The notes below the pieces were generated by a model that was not told the origin of the DNA, searched no databases, and saw only the letters and a program-made list of their open reading frames with translations. A program made the position numbers and the translations under genes. Below, piece after piece: positions 31,036 to 38,845 of a stretch of 64,000 nucleotides of DNA. This stretch comes from CAZGOM01 sp964527265 (GTDB lineage: Bacteria; Planctomycetota; Phycisphaerae; Phycisphaerales; Phycisphaeraceae). Every line of letters starts with the position of its first letter. Within the stretch, counting starts at the first letter, position 1. Where the stretch lies: contig CAZGOM010000004.1 of NCBI GenBank assembly GCA_964527265.1, positions 19,858 through 83,857 on the forward strand, written 5' to 3'.

Positions 31036-31152
31036 AGTCCCGAGTCCCGAGTCCCGGGTCCTAAGTCCTGAGTCTGAAGATAAAGAAAAAGAGTCCCGGA
31101 GTTTTGGCTCCGGGACTCTTTTTGTTTTTGACTCGAGACTCTGGACCCGGGA
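31036..31152. repeat. Facing GAGTCCC heptad arrays around a terminator
   Basis: The plus array (GAGTCCC, GAGTCCC, GGGTCCT, AAGTCCT, GAGTCTG) at 31036-31077 and an opposite array (ACTCGAG, ACTCTGG, ACCCGGG) at 31131-31152 enclose the terminator at 31091-31129. Confidence 0.75.
31091..31129 (+). terminator. Intrinsic terminator of the isomerase gene
   Basis: GAGTCCCGGAG (31091-31101) and CTCCGGGACTC (31108-31118) form a perfect 11-bp stem, followed by TTTTTGTTTTT. It may also serve the convergent HYExAFE gene, as the A-run before the stem (31082-31090) gives a T-tail on the minus strand. Confidence 0.9.
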
Positions 31153-31157
31153 TTTTT

Positions 31158-31664
31158 CTATAGCAGTTTGGAGAGCGGGTGGGTGATGTTGCGGAAGTCT
31201 TTGGCGGGGATGTGGACGGTGTTCCATTTGGCGCTGCGGGGGCGCATGTGTTTTTTGTAGTCGTCGAGTCGGACGGCGAGGAGTGCGTACCATTTGCCGC
31301 CGAACTCGAACATTTCGTGAAAGAGCATGTCGGGGGGCGGGGCCTGGCACCACATGACGAAGGCGAAGATGGGCTGGTAGTTTGAGCCGAAGATGGTTTG
31401 CCAGGATTGGAGGCTGTCGATGTCTTCCTGGGTGACCCAGTTTTGTAAGGCGTTGGGAGAAGCGCCGGTGTGCTTGCGGCCTTTGATGTCGAGAATGAGG
31501 TTGGCGGAGAATTTGGAGTAGACGACGAAGTCGAAACTTTTGAGTGAAATGTCGGGCGCACCCTGGAGGGCACGTCGGGCCTCATCGACGGCGACGTAGG
31601 GGATGGCGTTGGCGCGGAGATAGTGCTCGAAGGCGAGTTCGTAGTGGAAGCGGCGCTGGGCCAT
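31158..31664 (-). CDS. HYExAFE-motif protein, PD-(D/E)XK-like
   Basis: A 168-residue protein beginning MAQRRFHYELAFEHYLRANAI; HYELAFE matches the motif that names the HYExAFE family, known to me from planctomycete genomes. The following SFDFVVYSK...NLILDIKGRKH has an Asp and a DxK placed like the core of a PD-(D/E)XK nuclease fold, and the helix with AFEHYLR could supply the acidic N-terminal residue. Function is not established; a nucleic-acid role is an inference from the fold-like pattern. It is a single gene, convergent with the isomerase. Confidence 0.75.
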   Translation of the reverse strand: MAQRRFHYELAFEHYLRANAIPYVAVDEARRALQGAPDISLKSFDFVVYSKFSANLILDIKGRKHTGASPNALQNWVTQEDIDSLQSWQTIFGSNYQPIFAFVMWCQAPPPDMLFHEMFEFGGKWYALLAVRLDDYKKHMRPRSAKWNTVHIPAKDFRNITHPLSKLL

Positions 31665-31714
31665 GGGAGTCCCGGAAGAAAGTGATAGGGGATGAGGAAT
31701 AAGGTACAGGGGGG

Positions 31715-31880
31715 AGGGTCTGGGGTCTAGGGTCTGGGGTCTGGGGTCTGGTCAGAGGCCTGCGGCCTTTTCGGGTTTCGGGGTCCGGGTTTCGGGGATC
31801 GGGTAAGACAAAGAGCAGAGAAGACGCGCGGCCGAAGGCTGCCCGTGCTTGTGATGGTTTGTTTTGAACCCGAAACCCGG
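31715..31880. repeat. Heptad arrays between the HYExAFE and cyclase genes
   Basis: Array GGGTCTG, GGGTCTA, GGGTCTG, GGGTCTG at 31717-31751 with a TCAGAGG tail, then a CGGGTTT/CGGGGTC variant at 31782-31808 that faces ACCCGAAACCCGGGT at 31867-31880. GCGCGGCCGAAGGCTGCCCG near 31826 in the spacer is another small hairpin. Confidence 0.65.
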
Positions 31881-31881
31881 G

Positions 31882-32748
31882 TCAGGGAAGTGTGGCGTAG
31901 ACGCGGGTGGGGCCGCCTGATGCGTTTTTGATTTTGATGGGTGCGATGAAGATGAAGGAGCCGGACGGGGGGAGAGGAGCGAGGTTGGCGAGGTTTTCGA
32001 TGCCCCAGAGGCCTGCGCCGAGGATGGCTTTGTGGGCGTCGAAGGTTTGGGATGCGCCGATATCCAGGGAGATGGTGTCGACGCCGATGCCTTTGATGGA
32101 GCGTTCTGTGGTGAGGAGGGTGGCGGCGTCTTTGGAGAAGCCGGGGAAGTGCATGGTTTTGGATTTGTCCTGGTTAAGGAATGCGCCGGGTTTAGCGAGG
32201 CGGGATTCCCAGCCGGAGCGCATGGCGACGACGGCGCCGGAGGGGATTTTGCCGTGCGCTTTTTCCCATGCGTGGAGATCGTCGGGGGTGAGGGAGGCAT
32301 CGGGGTTTCTATCGGCGCGGGCGGTGATGTCGATAAGAACCAGGGGCGCGATGAAATTGGTGATGGGGAGAGTGTCGGCTGTTTTGCCGTCGGCAAAGAA
32401 ATGGGCGGGCGCATCCATGTGGGTGCCGGTGTGTTCGTCGATTTCCCAGTGGTTGGTGTAATAGCCGTCGGGGACGACTTTGGACATGGTTTTGGAGGCG
32501 AACTGCTTGCCGCCGGGGAAGACGGGGAACGAGGGCGTGGTGGTGTGGGTGAGGTCAATGAGGCGGCCCGGATTGAACTGGATCATGGGACCGGGATCAG
32601 GGGCGATGGGCTTGGCGCTTGGCTTGTCCTGCGCTTGCGCGGGGACGGAAGCCGCGGCGGCGGTGAGGGCGGCAACGCCAGCGGCTTTGATCAGGTCACG
32701 GCGGGAGAGGCAAGCGCCGACGGCGTGGAGGACGGAGATGTTGCACAT
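31882..32748 (-). CDS. Exported cyclase-family (kynurenine formamidase-like) protein
   Basis: A 288-residue protein with a twin-arginine signal (LSRRDLIKAAGVAALTAAAA, cleavage expected near AQAQ). The mature part has the cyclase-family metal motif HTGTHMDAPAHF (HxGTHxDxPxH) and the conserved LIDLTHTT start and VAMRSGW block. Family members hydrolyse formylkynurenine, isatin or related amides and lactones; a Tat export tag suggests that the folded metalloenzyme acts in the periplasm. It stands alone between heptad arrays. Confidence 0.87.
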   Translation of the reverse strand: MCNISVLHAVGACLSRRDLIKAAGVAALTAAAASVPAQAQDKPSAKPIAPDPGPMIQFNPGRLIDLTHTTTPSFPVFPGGKQFASKTMSKVVPDGYYTNHWEIDEHTGTHMDAPAHFFADGKTADTLPITNFIAPLVLIDITARADRNPDASLTPDDLHAWEKAHGKIPSGAVVAMRSGWESRLAKPGAFLNQDKSKTMHFPGFSKDAATLLTTERSIKGIGVDTISLDIGASQTFDAHKAILGAGLWGIENLANLAPLPPSGSFIFIAPIKIKNASGGPTRVYATLP

Positions 32749-32763
32749 GGTTGGGTCCCAAGA

Positions 32764-32982
32764 GGGTCTGGGGTCTAGGGTCTGGGGTCTGGTCAGAAAA
32801 GAGGGGTGAATCGATTGTACAGGGCAGATTGGAGGCGAGGAAAGACATGCTCACGCGGACGAGAGCATGGCAGGCTTTTCCGGTTCCGGGTTCCGGGGAT
32901 CGGGTAAGAAGAAGATTGCAGAGAAAGAAGAAGGATGGTTGTGCTTCTTTCTACATTTCTTACCCGGAACCCGATACCCGAT
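32764..32982. repeat. Heptad arrays and hairpin repeats upstream of the cyclase gene
   Basis: GGGTCTG/GGGTCTA array at 32764-32792 with TCAGA tail; a copy of the ACATGCTC...GAGCATGG hairpin at 32838-32873; and a TTCCGGG array at 32876-32907 facing CCCGGAACCCGATACCCGAT near 32961-32982. Confidence 0.65.
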
Positions 32983-32983
32983 C

Positions 32984-34129
32984 TTATTTGGCGTAGAGGG
33001 AGTCGATGGTGATGCGGCGGATGCGGAGGCGGTCGAGGACGAGTTTGGTGGAGGCGCCGCCGGCGCAGTAGGCGAAGAGGACGGCGTTGTCTTCAGGGGT
33101 GGGCCCGGAGGTGAAGTGGATGGCGGTGTAGCAGTAGCCGTGGTCGGGAGCGTCTTCGATGAGCTTGTGGTGCTGCCAGGTTTTGCCTTCGTCGGTGCTG
33201 ATGGCGGTGACGAGGGGTGTGCGGCCCCAGGATTTATCGGTGGCGGGCTGGGTGGGGAAGCGTTTGGAATGGTCGTTCCAGATGGCCAGGAGGTGGCCGG
33301 TGGAGGGGATGCGCTTAATAGAGAGGGGGCTGCAGGGGGAGATGAAGTTGTCGGAGGGCTTGGGTTCAGACCAAGTGAAGCCTTGATCGGCGGAGGTGGT
33401 GAGCCATTGGCGGGAGTTGTTTCCGGCCATGCCGAAGGCGCCGGCGCGGCAATAGGCGAGGAGTTGGCCGGAGTTTAATTCGATGATGCCAGGTTCCTGG
33501 AGGCCCTTGCCGTCGGCGGAGTAGGGGAAGAGGGCGTTGCTCGACTCATACCAGTGCTGGCCGTTGTCGTCGGAGAGGTAGAAGAAGATGAGTGCGCCGG
33601 CGTTCCACTGGGTGTCGGGGTAGGAGGTTTTGGCGGAGGGTGTGGTTGAGCCGCGGTAGCGGTGGAGGGCCAGGGGGGCGATGAGGCGGCCGGACTTGGT
33701 TTGGATGACGCGGTCGTTGTTGAGGACGTAATAGCCGTTGGGTGCGGTAACGCCCAGGGGGGCGGAGAAGGTTTGGCCTTCGTCGGAGGAGAAGCGGACG
33801 TAGGGAACACAGGTTTCGGCGTATGGGCCGTGGTCTTTACGGAGGTTGAAAAGGGCAATGCGTCCGTCGTTTAGGCGGAGAAAGGTGACGCTCATGACGT
33901 TGAGCTGGCCTTCCTTATGGATGAGGATGCGGTCGTCGGTGGACCAGGTTTTGCCCTGGTCTGTGGAGATGCGGGAGGCGATGACGGCGCTGCCGTGGTC
34001 TTCATGGTCGCCTTCGTATTTGGTGTAGGCGAAGAGGATGGAGCCATCCTTGAGAGTGATGAAAGAGCCTTCAGAGTTACGGGAGTTTGCGGGGGTGGGA
34101 TCGAGCTGGAGGACGGTCTGGTTGGACAT
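32984..34129 (-). CDS. BNR/sialidase-family beta-propeller protein
   Basis: A 381-residue six-bladed sialidase-like propeller. Five Asp-box turns (SxDxGxxW) are visible: STDQGKTW, SSDEGQTF, SDDNGQHW, SADQGFTW and STDEGKTW. The N-terminal RNSEGSF supplies the early acidic position. The last residues, LRIRRITIDSLYA, are typical. There is no signal peptide, so it is probably cytosolic. Whether it cleaves sialic acid or another sugar is not shown; the arginine triad cannot be proven by eye. It stands alone, upstream of the cyclase gene on the same strand. Confidence 0.85.
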   Translation of the reverse strand: MSNQTVLQLDPTPANSRNSEGSFITLKDGSILFAYTKYEGDHEDHGSAVIASRISTDQGKTWSTDDRILIHKEGQLNVMSVTFLRLNDGRIALFNLRKDHGPYAETCVPYVRFSSDEGQTFSAPLGVTAPNGYYVLNNDRVIQTKSGRLIAPLALHRYRGSTTPSAKTSYPDTQWNAGALIFFYLSDDNGQHWYESSNALFPYSADGKGLQEPGIIELNSGQLLAYCRAGAFGMAGNNSRQWLTTSADQGFTWSEPKPSDNFISPCSPLSIKRIPSTGHLLAIWNDHSKRFPTQPATDKSWGRTPLVTAISTDEGKTWQHHKLIEDAPDHGYCYTAIHFTSGPTPEDNAVLFAYCAGGASTKLVLDRLRIRRITIDSLYAK

Positions 34130-34338
34130 GGGGGAGCCCTGTTAAGTGAGATATCAGAATGAGTTTGAAATAGGGTAACGAGGGTGATTTCTTTTGACGA
34201 TCAGGGGAGGAAAAAAATAGGGGGGAGCCAAAATGTTGTTGTGCTGCGGCAACGAATCGGTAGGATGATTAGACGGCTTATCAACTTTTCAGGGATTGTT
34301 GTTAAGCCGGAAAGACGGTATGTCTGCCTGGAGTTGAT

Positions 34339-35040
34339 ATGGAGAGGATGAAGCCAATTCGTAGAGCGTGTGGGTTTACGCTGCTTGAGGCGCTGGTGGT
34401 GGTGACGGTGATGGTGGTATTGGTTTCGCTGCTTTTACCGGTGTTGTCGGGGGCGAGACAGGCGGCGCGGGGTGCGCAGTGCAAAGGGCGGTTGAGGCAG
34501 ATATTTCAATATGGGGAGCTGTACCGGGCGGACTGGAAGCGTTATTACATGGTGAGCGTGTTGCTGACGAGTTATCCGAATTACACGCCGCCGGCGAATA
34601 TGTGGTTTTTCTTTCAGATTGAGCCGTATATGAACGTGGCGCCGGGGTCATTGCTTGTGAAGGCCAAGCCATCGGCCAACATGCTGATGTGTCCTGCGTC
34701 GTATTACAGTCCGTCGATGACGCTGACGGAGTCGCGTGAGCATGTTTATGCGGAATCGCGTTATGGGAATTACTGGATATCGTCGCGGTTTGGGTACAAC
34801 CCTTCGGATTTTGCATATCCGATGCGACGGTTTGTGGAGAACCCGAGCGAGACGGCGCAGAACGTGGAAGTGCGGGGGAGCACGTACAACAAAGTGGGAC
34901 ATGTGACGGGGGGTGTGGGAGCGGTGGTGTTCAACCACCCGAGATATACGACGCACGTGATGATGTCGGATGGAGGATTGAGGGTGACGGGTGCGACGTC
35001 GACGGTGGGGATGGCGGGGGAGGGGATTGAGTTTAAGTGA
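34339..35040 (+). CDS. Prepilin-type N-terminal domain protein
   Basis: 233 residues with a class III leader RRACGFTLLEALVVVTVMVV (cleavage after Gly, Glu at +5) and one transmembrane helix, followed by an exported domain with TYNKVGHVTGG and a final HVMMSDGGLRVTG, which corresponds to the F.DGH end of related proteins. Cysteines in GAQCKGR and LMCPASY are conserved among these short pseudopilin-like proteins. A second ATG at 34348 is an alternative start. It ends one base before the convergent ankyrin gene. Function unknown. Confidence 0.82.
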   Translation: MERMKPIRRACGFTLLEALVVVTVMVVLVSLLLPVLSGARQAARGAQCKGRLRQIFQYGELYRADWKRYYMVSVLLTSYPNYTPPANMWFFFQIEPYMNVAPGSLLVKAKPSANMLMCPASYYSPSMTLTESREHVYAESRYGNYWISSRFGYNPSDFAYPMRRFVENPSETAQNVEVRGSTYNKVGHVTGGVGAVVFNHPRYTTHVMMSDGGLRVTGATSTVGMAGEGIEFK

Positions 35041-35041
35041 T

Positions 35042-35695
35042 TTATTCGAGTAATTGCTGGGCTTTGCCGCCACGTTCTTGTTTGGCGTAGTCGCGTGGGG
35101 TGAGTCCTTCATTGTCTTTTGCGGTTTTGTCAGCGCCGTGTTCGAGGAGGAGTTGTATGAGAGCGGCGTGGCTGCGCCAGGCGGCGAAGTGGAGGGGTGT
35201 GATGTTTTTTTCGCCGAGCTGGTTGGGGTTTACGCCACGTGCGAGGAGGGTTTGGGTCATCTGGATGCGGCCGTGGTTGACGGCGGCGTGGATGGGGTAG
35301 GTGGGAGAAGGGCCGATGGCGTTGGGGTCTGCGCCGTGTTGGAGGAGTAGGTCGAAAGCGGCCTGGTGTCCGGCGGCGCAGGCGAGGGTGAGGGGTGTCC
35401 AGCCGCGCTGGGCCTGATTGACGTTGGCGCCTTGAGCGATGAGGTATTCAAGGACGGTGAGGCGTCCCCAGCCGGCGGCGTATTGGATGGGTGAGACGCC
35501 GAAGCGGTCGGGCTCATTTAAGCGGTTGGGGTTGGCCTGGAGGATGGCCTGGACTTTGTCGAGCTTTCCGGCGGAGCAGGCGCGGTGGAAGGAGGTGCTG
35601 CCGCGTTTGAGGAAGACGAGGTAGAGGATGAAGATGGTGATGCCGAGCCAGAAGGCCAGGAGAAGGAGGAGGATGGTGATTGCGGAGGGGAGCAT
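35042..35695 (-). CDS. Membrane-anchored ankyrin-repeat protein
   Basis: 217 residues: an N-terminal transmembrane helix (AITILLLLLAFWLGITIFIL), then about five ankyrin repeats recognisable from GVSPIQYAAGWGRLTVLEYL, GWTPLTLACAAGHQAAFDLL, TYPIHAAVNHGRIQMTQTLL and ITPLHFAAWRSHAALIQLLL. The repeats form a protein-binding surface; orientation suggests they face the cytoplasm or periplasm depending on topology, which is not clear. The 3' end is convergent with the prepilin gene with a gap of one base. Partner unknown. Confidence 0.88.
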   Translation of the reverse strand: MLPSAITILLLLLAFWLGITIFILYLVFLKRGSTSFHRACSAGKLDKVQAILQANPNRLNEPDRFGVSPIQYAAGWGRLTVLEYLIAQGANVNQAQRGWTPLTLACAAGHQAAFDLLLQHGADPNAIGPSPTYPIHAAVNHGRIQMTQTLLARGVNPNQLGEKNITPLHFAAWRSHAALIQLLLEHGADKTAKDNEGLTPRDYAKQERGGKAQQLLE

Positions 35696-35699
35696 GAGG

Positions 35700-35814
35700 A
35701 TGGGTCTTGGGTTCTGGGTCTTGGGTTCTGGCAGAGTAAGAGGACAGGGGCTTAGAAGGATTGGTGCATTGGGACTGACAAGACCCGGAACCCAAGACCC
35801 TAGACCCTAGACCC
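35700..35814. repeat. Facing heptad arrays upstream of the ankyrin gene
   Basis: GGGTCTT, GGGTTCT, GGGTCTT, GGGTTCT at 35702-35730, a ~50-base spacer, and the reverse form (ACCCGGA, ACCCAAG, ACCCTAG, ACCCTAG) at 35783-35814. The pair could fold into a long stem between two genes on the minus strand. Confidence 0.75.
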
Positions 35815-35817
35815 TTC

Positions 35818-36804
35818 TTACTTTATGAGGTCGAGGACGATTTTGCCGAGGGTGCGGCCTGATTCGAGGAGGCGGTGGCCTTCGGGTGCCTGGTCAAGGG
35901 TGAGGACGCGGGAAACGTGGGGTTTGAGTCGGCCGGCGTCGATCATGTTGTTGAGGCCGGTGAGGAGGGTTTTATGTTTGGCGATGTCATAGCCGTACAC
36001 GACGCCTGCGGCGACGAATTCAAAGTGGAGGGTGGCGTTTTTGCGGAAGAGTTTTTCGGGGATGGTGGAGCAGGGGTCGCCGACGATGGTGACGATGTGT
36101 CCGGCGGGGCGGACGCAGTCGAGCGATTGCTCGAAGGCTTTGCCGCCGACGTAATCCATGACGGCGTGGGCACCCTGACCGTCAGTGAGGGCGAGGGTGG
36201 TTTGGATGACGTCCTGGGACTTGTAGTCGATGACTTCGTCTGCGCCGAGGGATTTGCAGAAGGCGATGGATTCGGGGCGTCCGGCGGTGGTGAGAACGCG
36301 GCAGCCGTGGGCTTTGGCGAGTTGGATGGCGAAGTGCCCGACGCCGCCTGCGCCGGCGTGAATGAGGATGGTTTGGCCGGGGGCGATGCGTGCGCGGTCG
36401 TGGAGGGACTGGTAGGCGGTGAGCGCGGCGACGGGGAGGGCGGCAGTGTGGATGGGGTCGAGTGTTTTGGGTTTGAGGACGGCGTTGCGGGAATCCAGGA
36501 GGCAGTATTGTGCGTAGCCACCGTCGTTCATGAGGTTTGCCATGGCGTAGATGGTGTCCCCGGGTTTGAAGCCCTGGGCGTCTTGGCCGAGGGATTCGAC
36601 GATGCCGCAGACATCAGCGCCGAGGATGATGGGCATTTTGCGGTCTTTGTAGCGTGGAGCGCGGCGTATTTTGTAGTCGACGGGGTTTAAGCCGCAGGCG
36701 AGGACTTTGACGAGGAGCTGGTATTGGCCGGGGGCGGGGATGGGAACATCGCCGGGGGTGATGACTTCTGGGCCGCCGAACTGGTGGACGAGCATTGCGC
36801 GCAT
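35818..36804 (-). CDS. Zinc-independent NADPH:quinone reductase-like (MDR) oxidoreductase
   Basis: 328-residue medium-chain dehydrogenase/reductase: N-terminal GroES-like domain (MRAMLVHQFGGPEVI, VLACGLNPVDYKIRRA, ILGADVCGIVESLG), then a Rossmann domain with AGAGGVGHFAIQLAKAHG, and the typical HRLLESGRTLGKIVLDL end. The quinone-reductase-type NPVDYK and absence of the structural-zinc cysteines point to the QOR/zeta-crystallin branch. The start at 36804 (MRAMLVHQF) is chosen because the upstream open frame translates a heptad array. No operon partner. Confidence 0.88.
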   Translation of the reverse strand: MRAMLVHQFGGPEVITPGDVPIPAPGQYQLLVKVLACGLNPVDYKIRRAPRYKDRKMPIILGADVCGIVESLGQDAQGFKPGDTIYAMANLMNDGGYAQYCLLDSRNAVLKPKTLDPIHTAALPVAALTAYQSLHDRARIAPGQTILIHAGAGGVGHFAIQLAKAHGCRVLTTAGRPESIAFCKSLGADEVIDYKSQDVIQTTLALTDGQGAHAVMDYVGGKAFEQSLDCVRPAGHIVTIVGDPCSTIPEKLFRKNATLHFEFVAAGVVYGYDIAKHKTLLTGLNNMIDAGRLKPHVSRVLTLDQAPEGHRLLESGRTLGKIVLDLIK

Positions 36805-36818
36805 TGGGAGTCTCGAAG

Positions 36819-36850
36819 AGGGTCTGGGGTCTAGGGTCTGGGGTCTGGTC
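36819..36850. repeat. GGGTCTG/GGGTCTA heptad array
   Basis: GGGTCTG, GGGTCTA, GGGTCTG, GGGTCTG plus TCAGAGA, 15 bases upstream of the quinone-reductase-like gene. Confidence 0.75.
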
Positions 36851-36960
36851 AGAGAAGAGGGTTGAGCCGTATGTGTGATGAAAAAACGGGGTTGAGTGGC
36901 GTGAGAGTGGTAGAGGGTAGATGATACGCGGGCTTTTGGGGTTGTGGGAATGGTTCGTAC

Positions 36961-37010
36961 GAACACCCTCACCCCAACCCTTCCCCCTGAGGGGGGAGGG
37001 GGCCAGAGAA
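36961..37010. repeat. REP-like CCCTC hairpin, copy 3
   Basis: ACCCTCACCCCAACCCTTCC, then CCCTGA and a GGGGGGAGGGGG arm. It ends 8 bases before the start codon at 37018 (20 before the alternative at 37030), as in the leader of the SGNH gene. Confidence 0.7.
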
Positions 37011-37017
37011 CTCAGAG

Positions 37018-38031
37018 ATGGAATACATAATGCCCGCATTTAAAGCTCATACGTGGACGCGAGATGTATCGAACCCTGTGCTGCCTTTGGGGGCGGATTG
37101 GTATGACGCCAAGGCGCTGATGAACCCGTATGTGATTGAGAAGGGGGATGATTACTACCTGTTTTATTCGGGTGGCAGCAGGGATGGGAAGACCAAACGG
37201 ATCTGCCTGGCGGTGGCCAACAAAAACAACCTGCACAAATGGGAACGGCGGGGCGTCGTTGTGGATGTGGGGGGGCCGGGGAGCTTTGATGAGACGTGGT
37301 GCGTACTGCCGAACGTTCACAAGATCAACGGGAAGTGGCATTTGTATTACACGGGCCGGTCTGCGCTGGAAGGGGTGGGCCTGCAGGCGTTTTATGGGAT
37401 GGGCTTGGCGGTGAGCGACGACCTGATCCACTGGCGGAAGTATTCGGACAAGCACATTTTGTCAGGGGATGGGTTTGCGGAGTTTCCGAATAACCGTGCA
37501 ATTGCCGGGGCGGGGACGATTATTGAGCTCGCGCCGTCGTCGGAAGATAAGGGGCGGACGCGGTATCGGATGTATTACACATTGCCGACGGGGACGCCCA
37601 GCAAGGATCTGCTGGTGGACCAGGAGAAACATGCGTGCATTGCGGATACGTATGACGGGATCAATTGGTTTGGCAAGCGGATCGTATTGAGTCCGCGGCG
37701 TGAGGCGGATTATGAGAATGCGGCGGTGATCGGGCTGAACACGTGGCAGACGCGGGATGGGGGGTATCGGGCGGTGTATGCCGCGATCGGGAGCAAGTGG
37801 GGTGCGTATTCGATTTGCGAGGCGCAGAGCCAGGATCGGCTGCATTGGGAGCGGGGTTTGCCGGGAGAGAACATTGCGCTTGCGCCCAATCCGTCGAATG
37901 GATGGGAGAGCAAGATGGTGGAATACCCGCATGTGATCGTGGGGGAGAAAGAGATCACGATGTTTTATTGCGGGAACGGGTATGGATCGACGGGGATCGG
38001 GATTGCGCGTGCGCCGCGGATGGATGGGTGA
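37018..38031 (+). CDS. Five-bladed beta-propeller glycosidase-like protein (GH43/GH130 type)
   Basis: 337 residues with repeated propeller strands: NPVLPLGADWYDAKALMNPY, DDYYLFYSGG, LAVANKNNLHKWER, KWHLYYTGR, GLAVSDDLIHWRKY, RMYYTLPTG, ITMFYCGNGYGSTGIGIARA. The DAKALMNPYVI motif and FDETWCVLP carry the acidic residues placed like those of glycosidases or phosphorylases of this fold. No signal peptide, so cytosolic. GH130-type phosphorylase is one option; the sequence does not prove it. The start may be 37018 or the ATG at 37030 (MPAFKAHTW). Confidence 0.8.
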   Translation: MEYIMPAFKAHTWTRDVSNPVLPLGADWYDAKALMNPYVIEKGDDYYLFYSGGSRDGKTKRICLAVANKNNLHKWERRGVVVDVGGPGSFDETWCVLPNVHKINGKWHLYYTGRSALEGVGLQAFYGMGLAVSDDLIHWRKYSDKHILSGDGFAEFPNNRAIAGAGTIIELAPSSEDKGRTRYRMYYTLPTGTPSKDLLVDQEKHACIADTYDGINWFGKRIVLSPRREADYENAAVIGLNTWQTRDGGYRAVYAAIGSKWGAYSICEAQSQDRLHWERGLPGENIALAPNPSNGWESKMVEYPHVIVGEKEITMFYCGNGYGSTGIGIARAPRMDG

Positions 38032-38033
38032 GT

Positions 38034-38226
38034 TTGGGTTCTGGGTCTTGGGTCTGTCAGATAATCACAGACCGTTACGAACTTCAACGCCTTTCGTGCC
38101 TTCGCTCGCTTAAGCAAAGGCAAGAAAGGCGTTTTCATGTGGCTCAAATAAGGTGGCGGGATAAGACTTTTCTGGTAGAACCCAGAACCCAGAACCCAGA
38201 ACCCAGAACCCAAGAGCCAGAGCCCA
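38034..38226. repeat. Facing heptad arrays enclosing a terminator
   Basis: GGGTTCT, GGGTCTT, GGGTCTG at 38036-38057 faces a long reverse array (five units of ACCCAGA or AACCCAG type, ending CAAGAGCCAGAGCCCAAA) at 38179-38226. The terminator at 38086 is inside. Confidence 0.75.
38086..38136 (+). terminator. Intrinsic terminator of the glycosidase-like gene
   Basis: AACGCCTTTCGTGCCTT (38086-38102) pairs with AAAGGCAAGAAAGGCGTT (38115-38132) with a small bulge, followed by TTTTC. Confidence 0.8.
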
Positions 38227-38232
38227 AATGCT

Positions 38233-38616
38233 TCAGCGTCCGTGGACTTCCGCGAGGGACATGAGGCGCAGGAGTGCGAGTTCGGCATAGGCGCGGTTTT
38301 CGCCAGTGTTGCCGATGGGCACGCGGTTGAGCGGCTTGAGGGTGCGCTTTTCATGGAGGACGAGATAGCGCCTGCCGGTGAGGTCTGTGCGGTTAAGGAC
38401 CAGGCCGAAATCGTCCTGGTAGGCGGCGGCGATGGCATTATCGACGATGTCGCGGGTGAGGGTGCGGTCGGAGGAATAGTTAAGTACGGCGTTTTGAGCG
38501 TCGGTGATGGCGGAGGACTGGAAGCCGACGTTTAATTGCGCGAGGGAATCCTGGACTTGCCGATTGAGTTCGGCGTCAGTGAGGTGGGAGAGATCATGTT
38601 CGATCAGAGGTGACAT
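38233..38616 (-). CDS. Small soluble protein, unknown
   Basis: 127 residues from the ATG at 38616 (MSPLIEHDLSHLTDAELNR); a TTG nine codons upstream is less likely. Predicted mixed helix/strand: DAELNRQVQDSLAQLNVGFQ, a central TLTRDIVDNAIAAAYQDDFG and a strand pair RRYLVLHEKRTL. No signal peptide or membrane segment. A facing heptad element lies right behind its stop. No family is recognised. Confidence 0.55.
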   Translation of the reverse strand: MSPLIEHDLSHLTDAELNRQVQDSLAQLNVGFQSSAITDAQNAVLNYSSDRTLTRDIVDNAIAAAYQDDFGLVLNRTDLTGRRYLVLHEKRTLKPLNRVPIGNTGENRAYAELALLRLMSLAEVHGR

Positions 38617-38845
38617 GTATTGCGTGTTGCTGGAAGCGGTCAATTTGTGAGTGGATCCGAGAAGCGGTTTTTAGACATGTACATAGGGGCACGAAGTGTT
38701 GACATGCTTGGCCAACGTCATTTGCGGTGGATTTTTTGTCTACCGGTGGCGTTGAAAAGCCGCGTAATTATACGTGTTTATTTTGTGTTTTCCAGCAAAA
38801 GATGCGTAAAAAGGGAGGGGTGCGGCAATCGGGGGCATTAGACTG

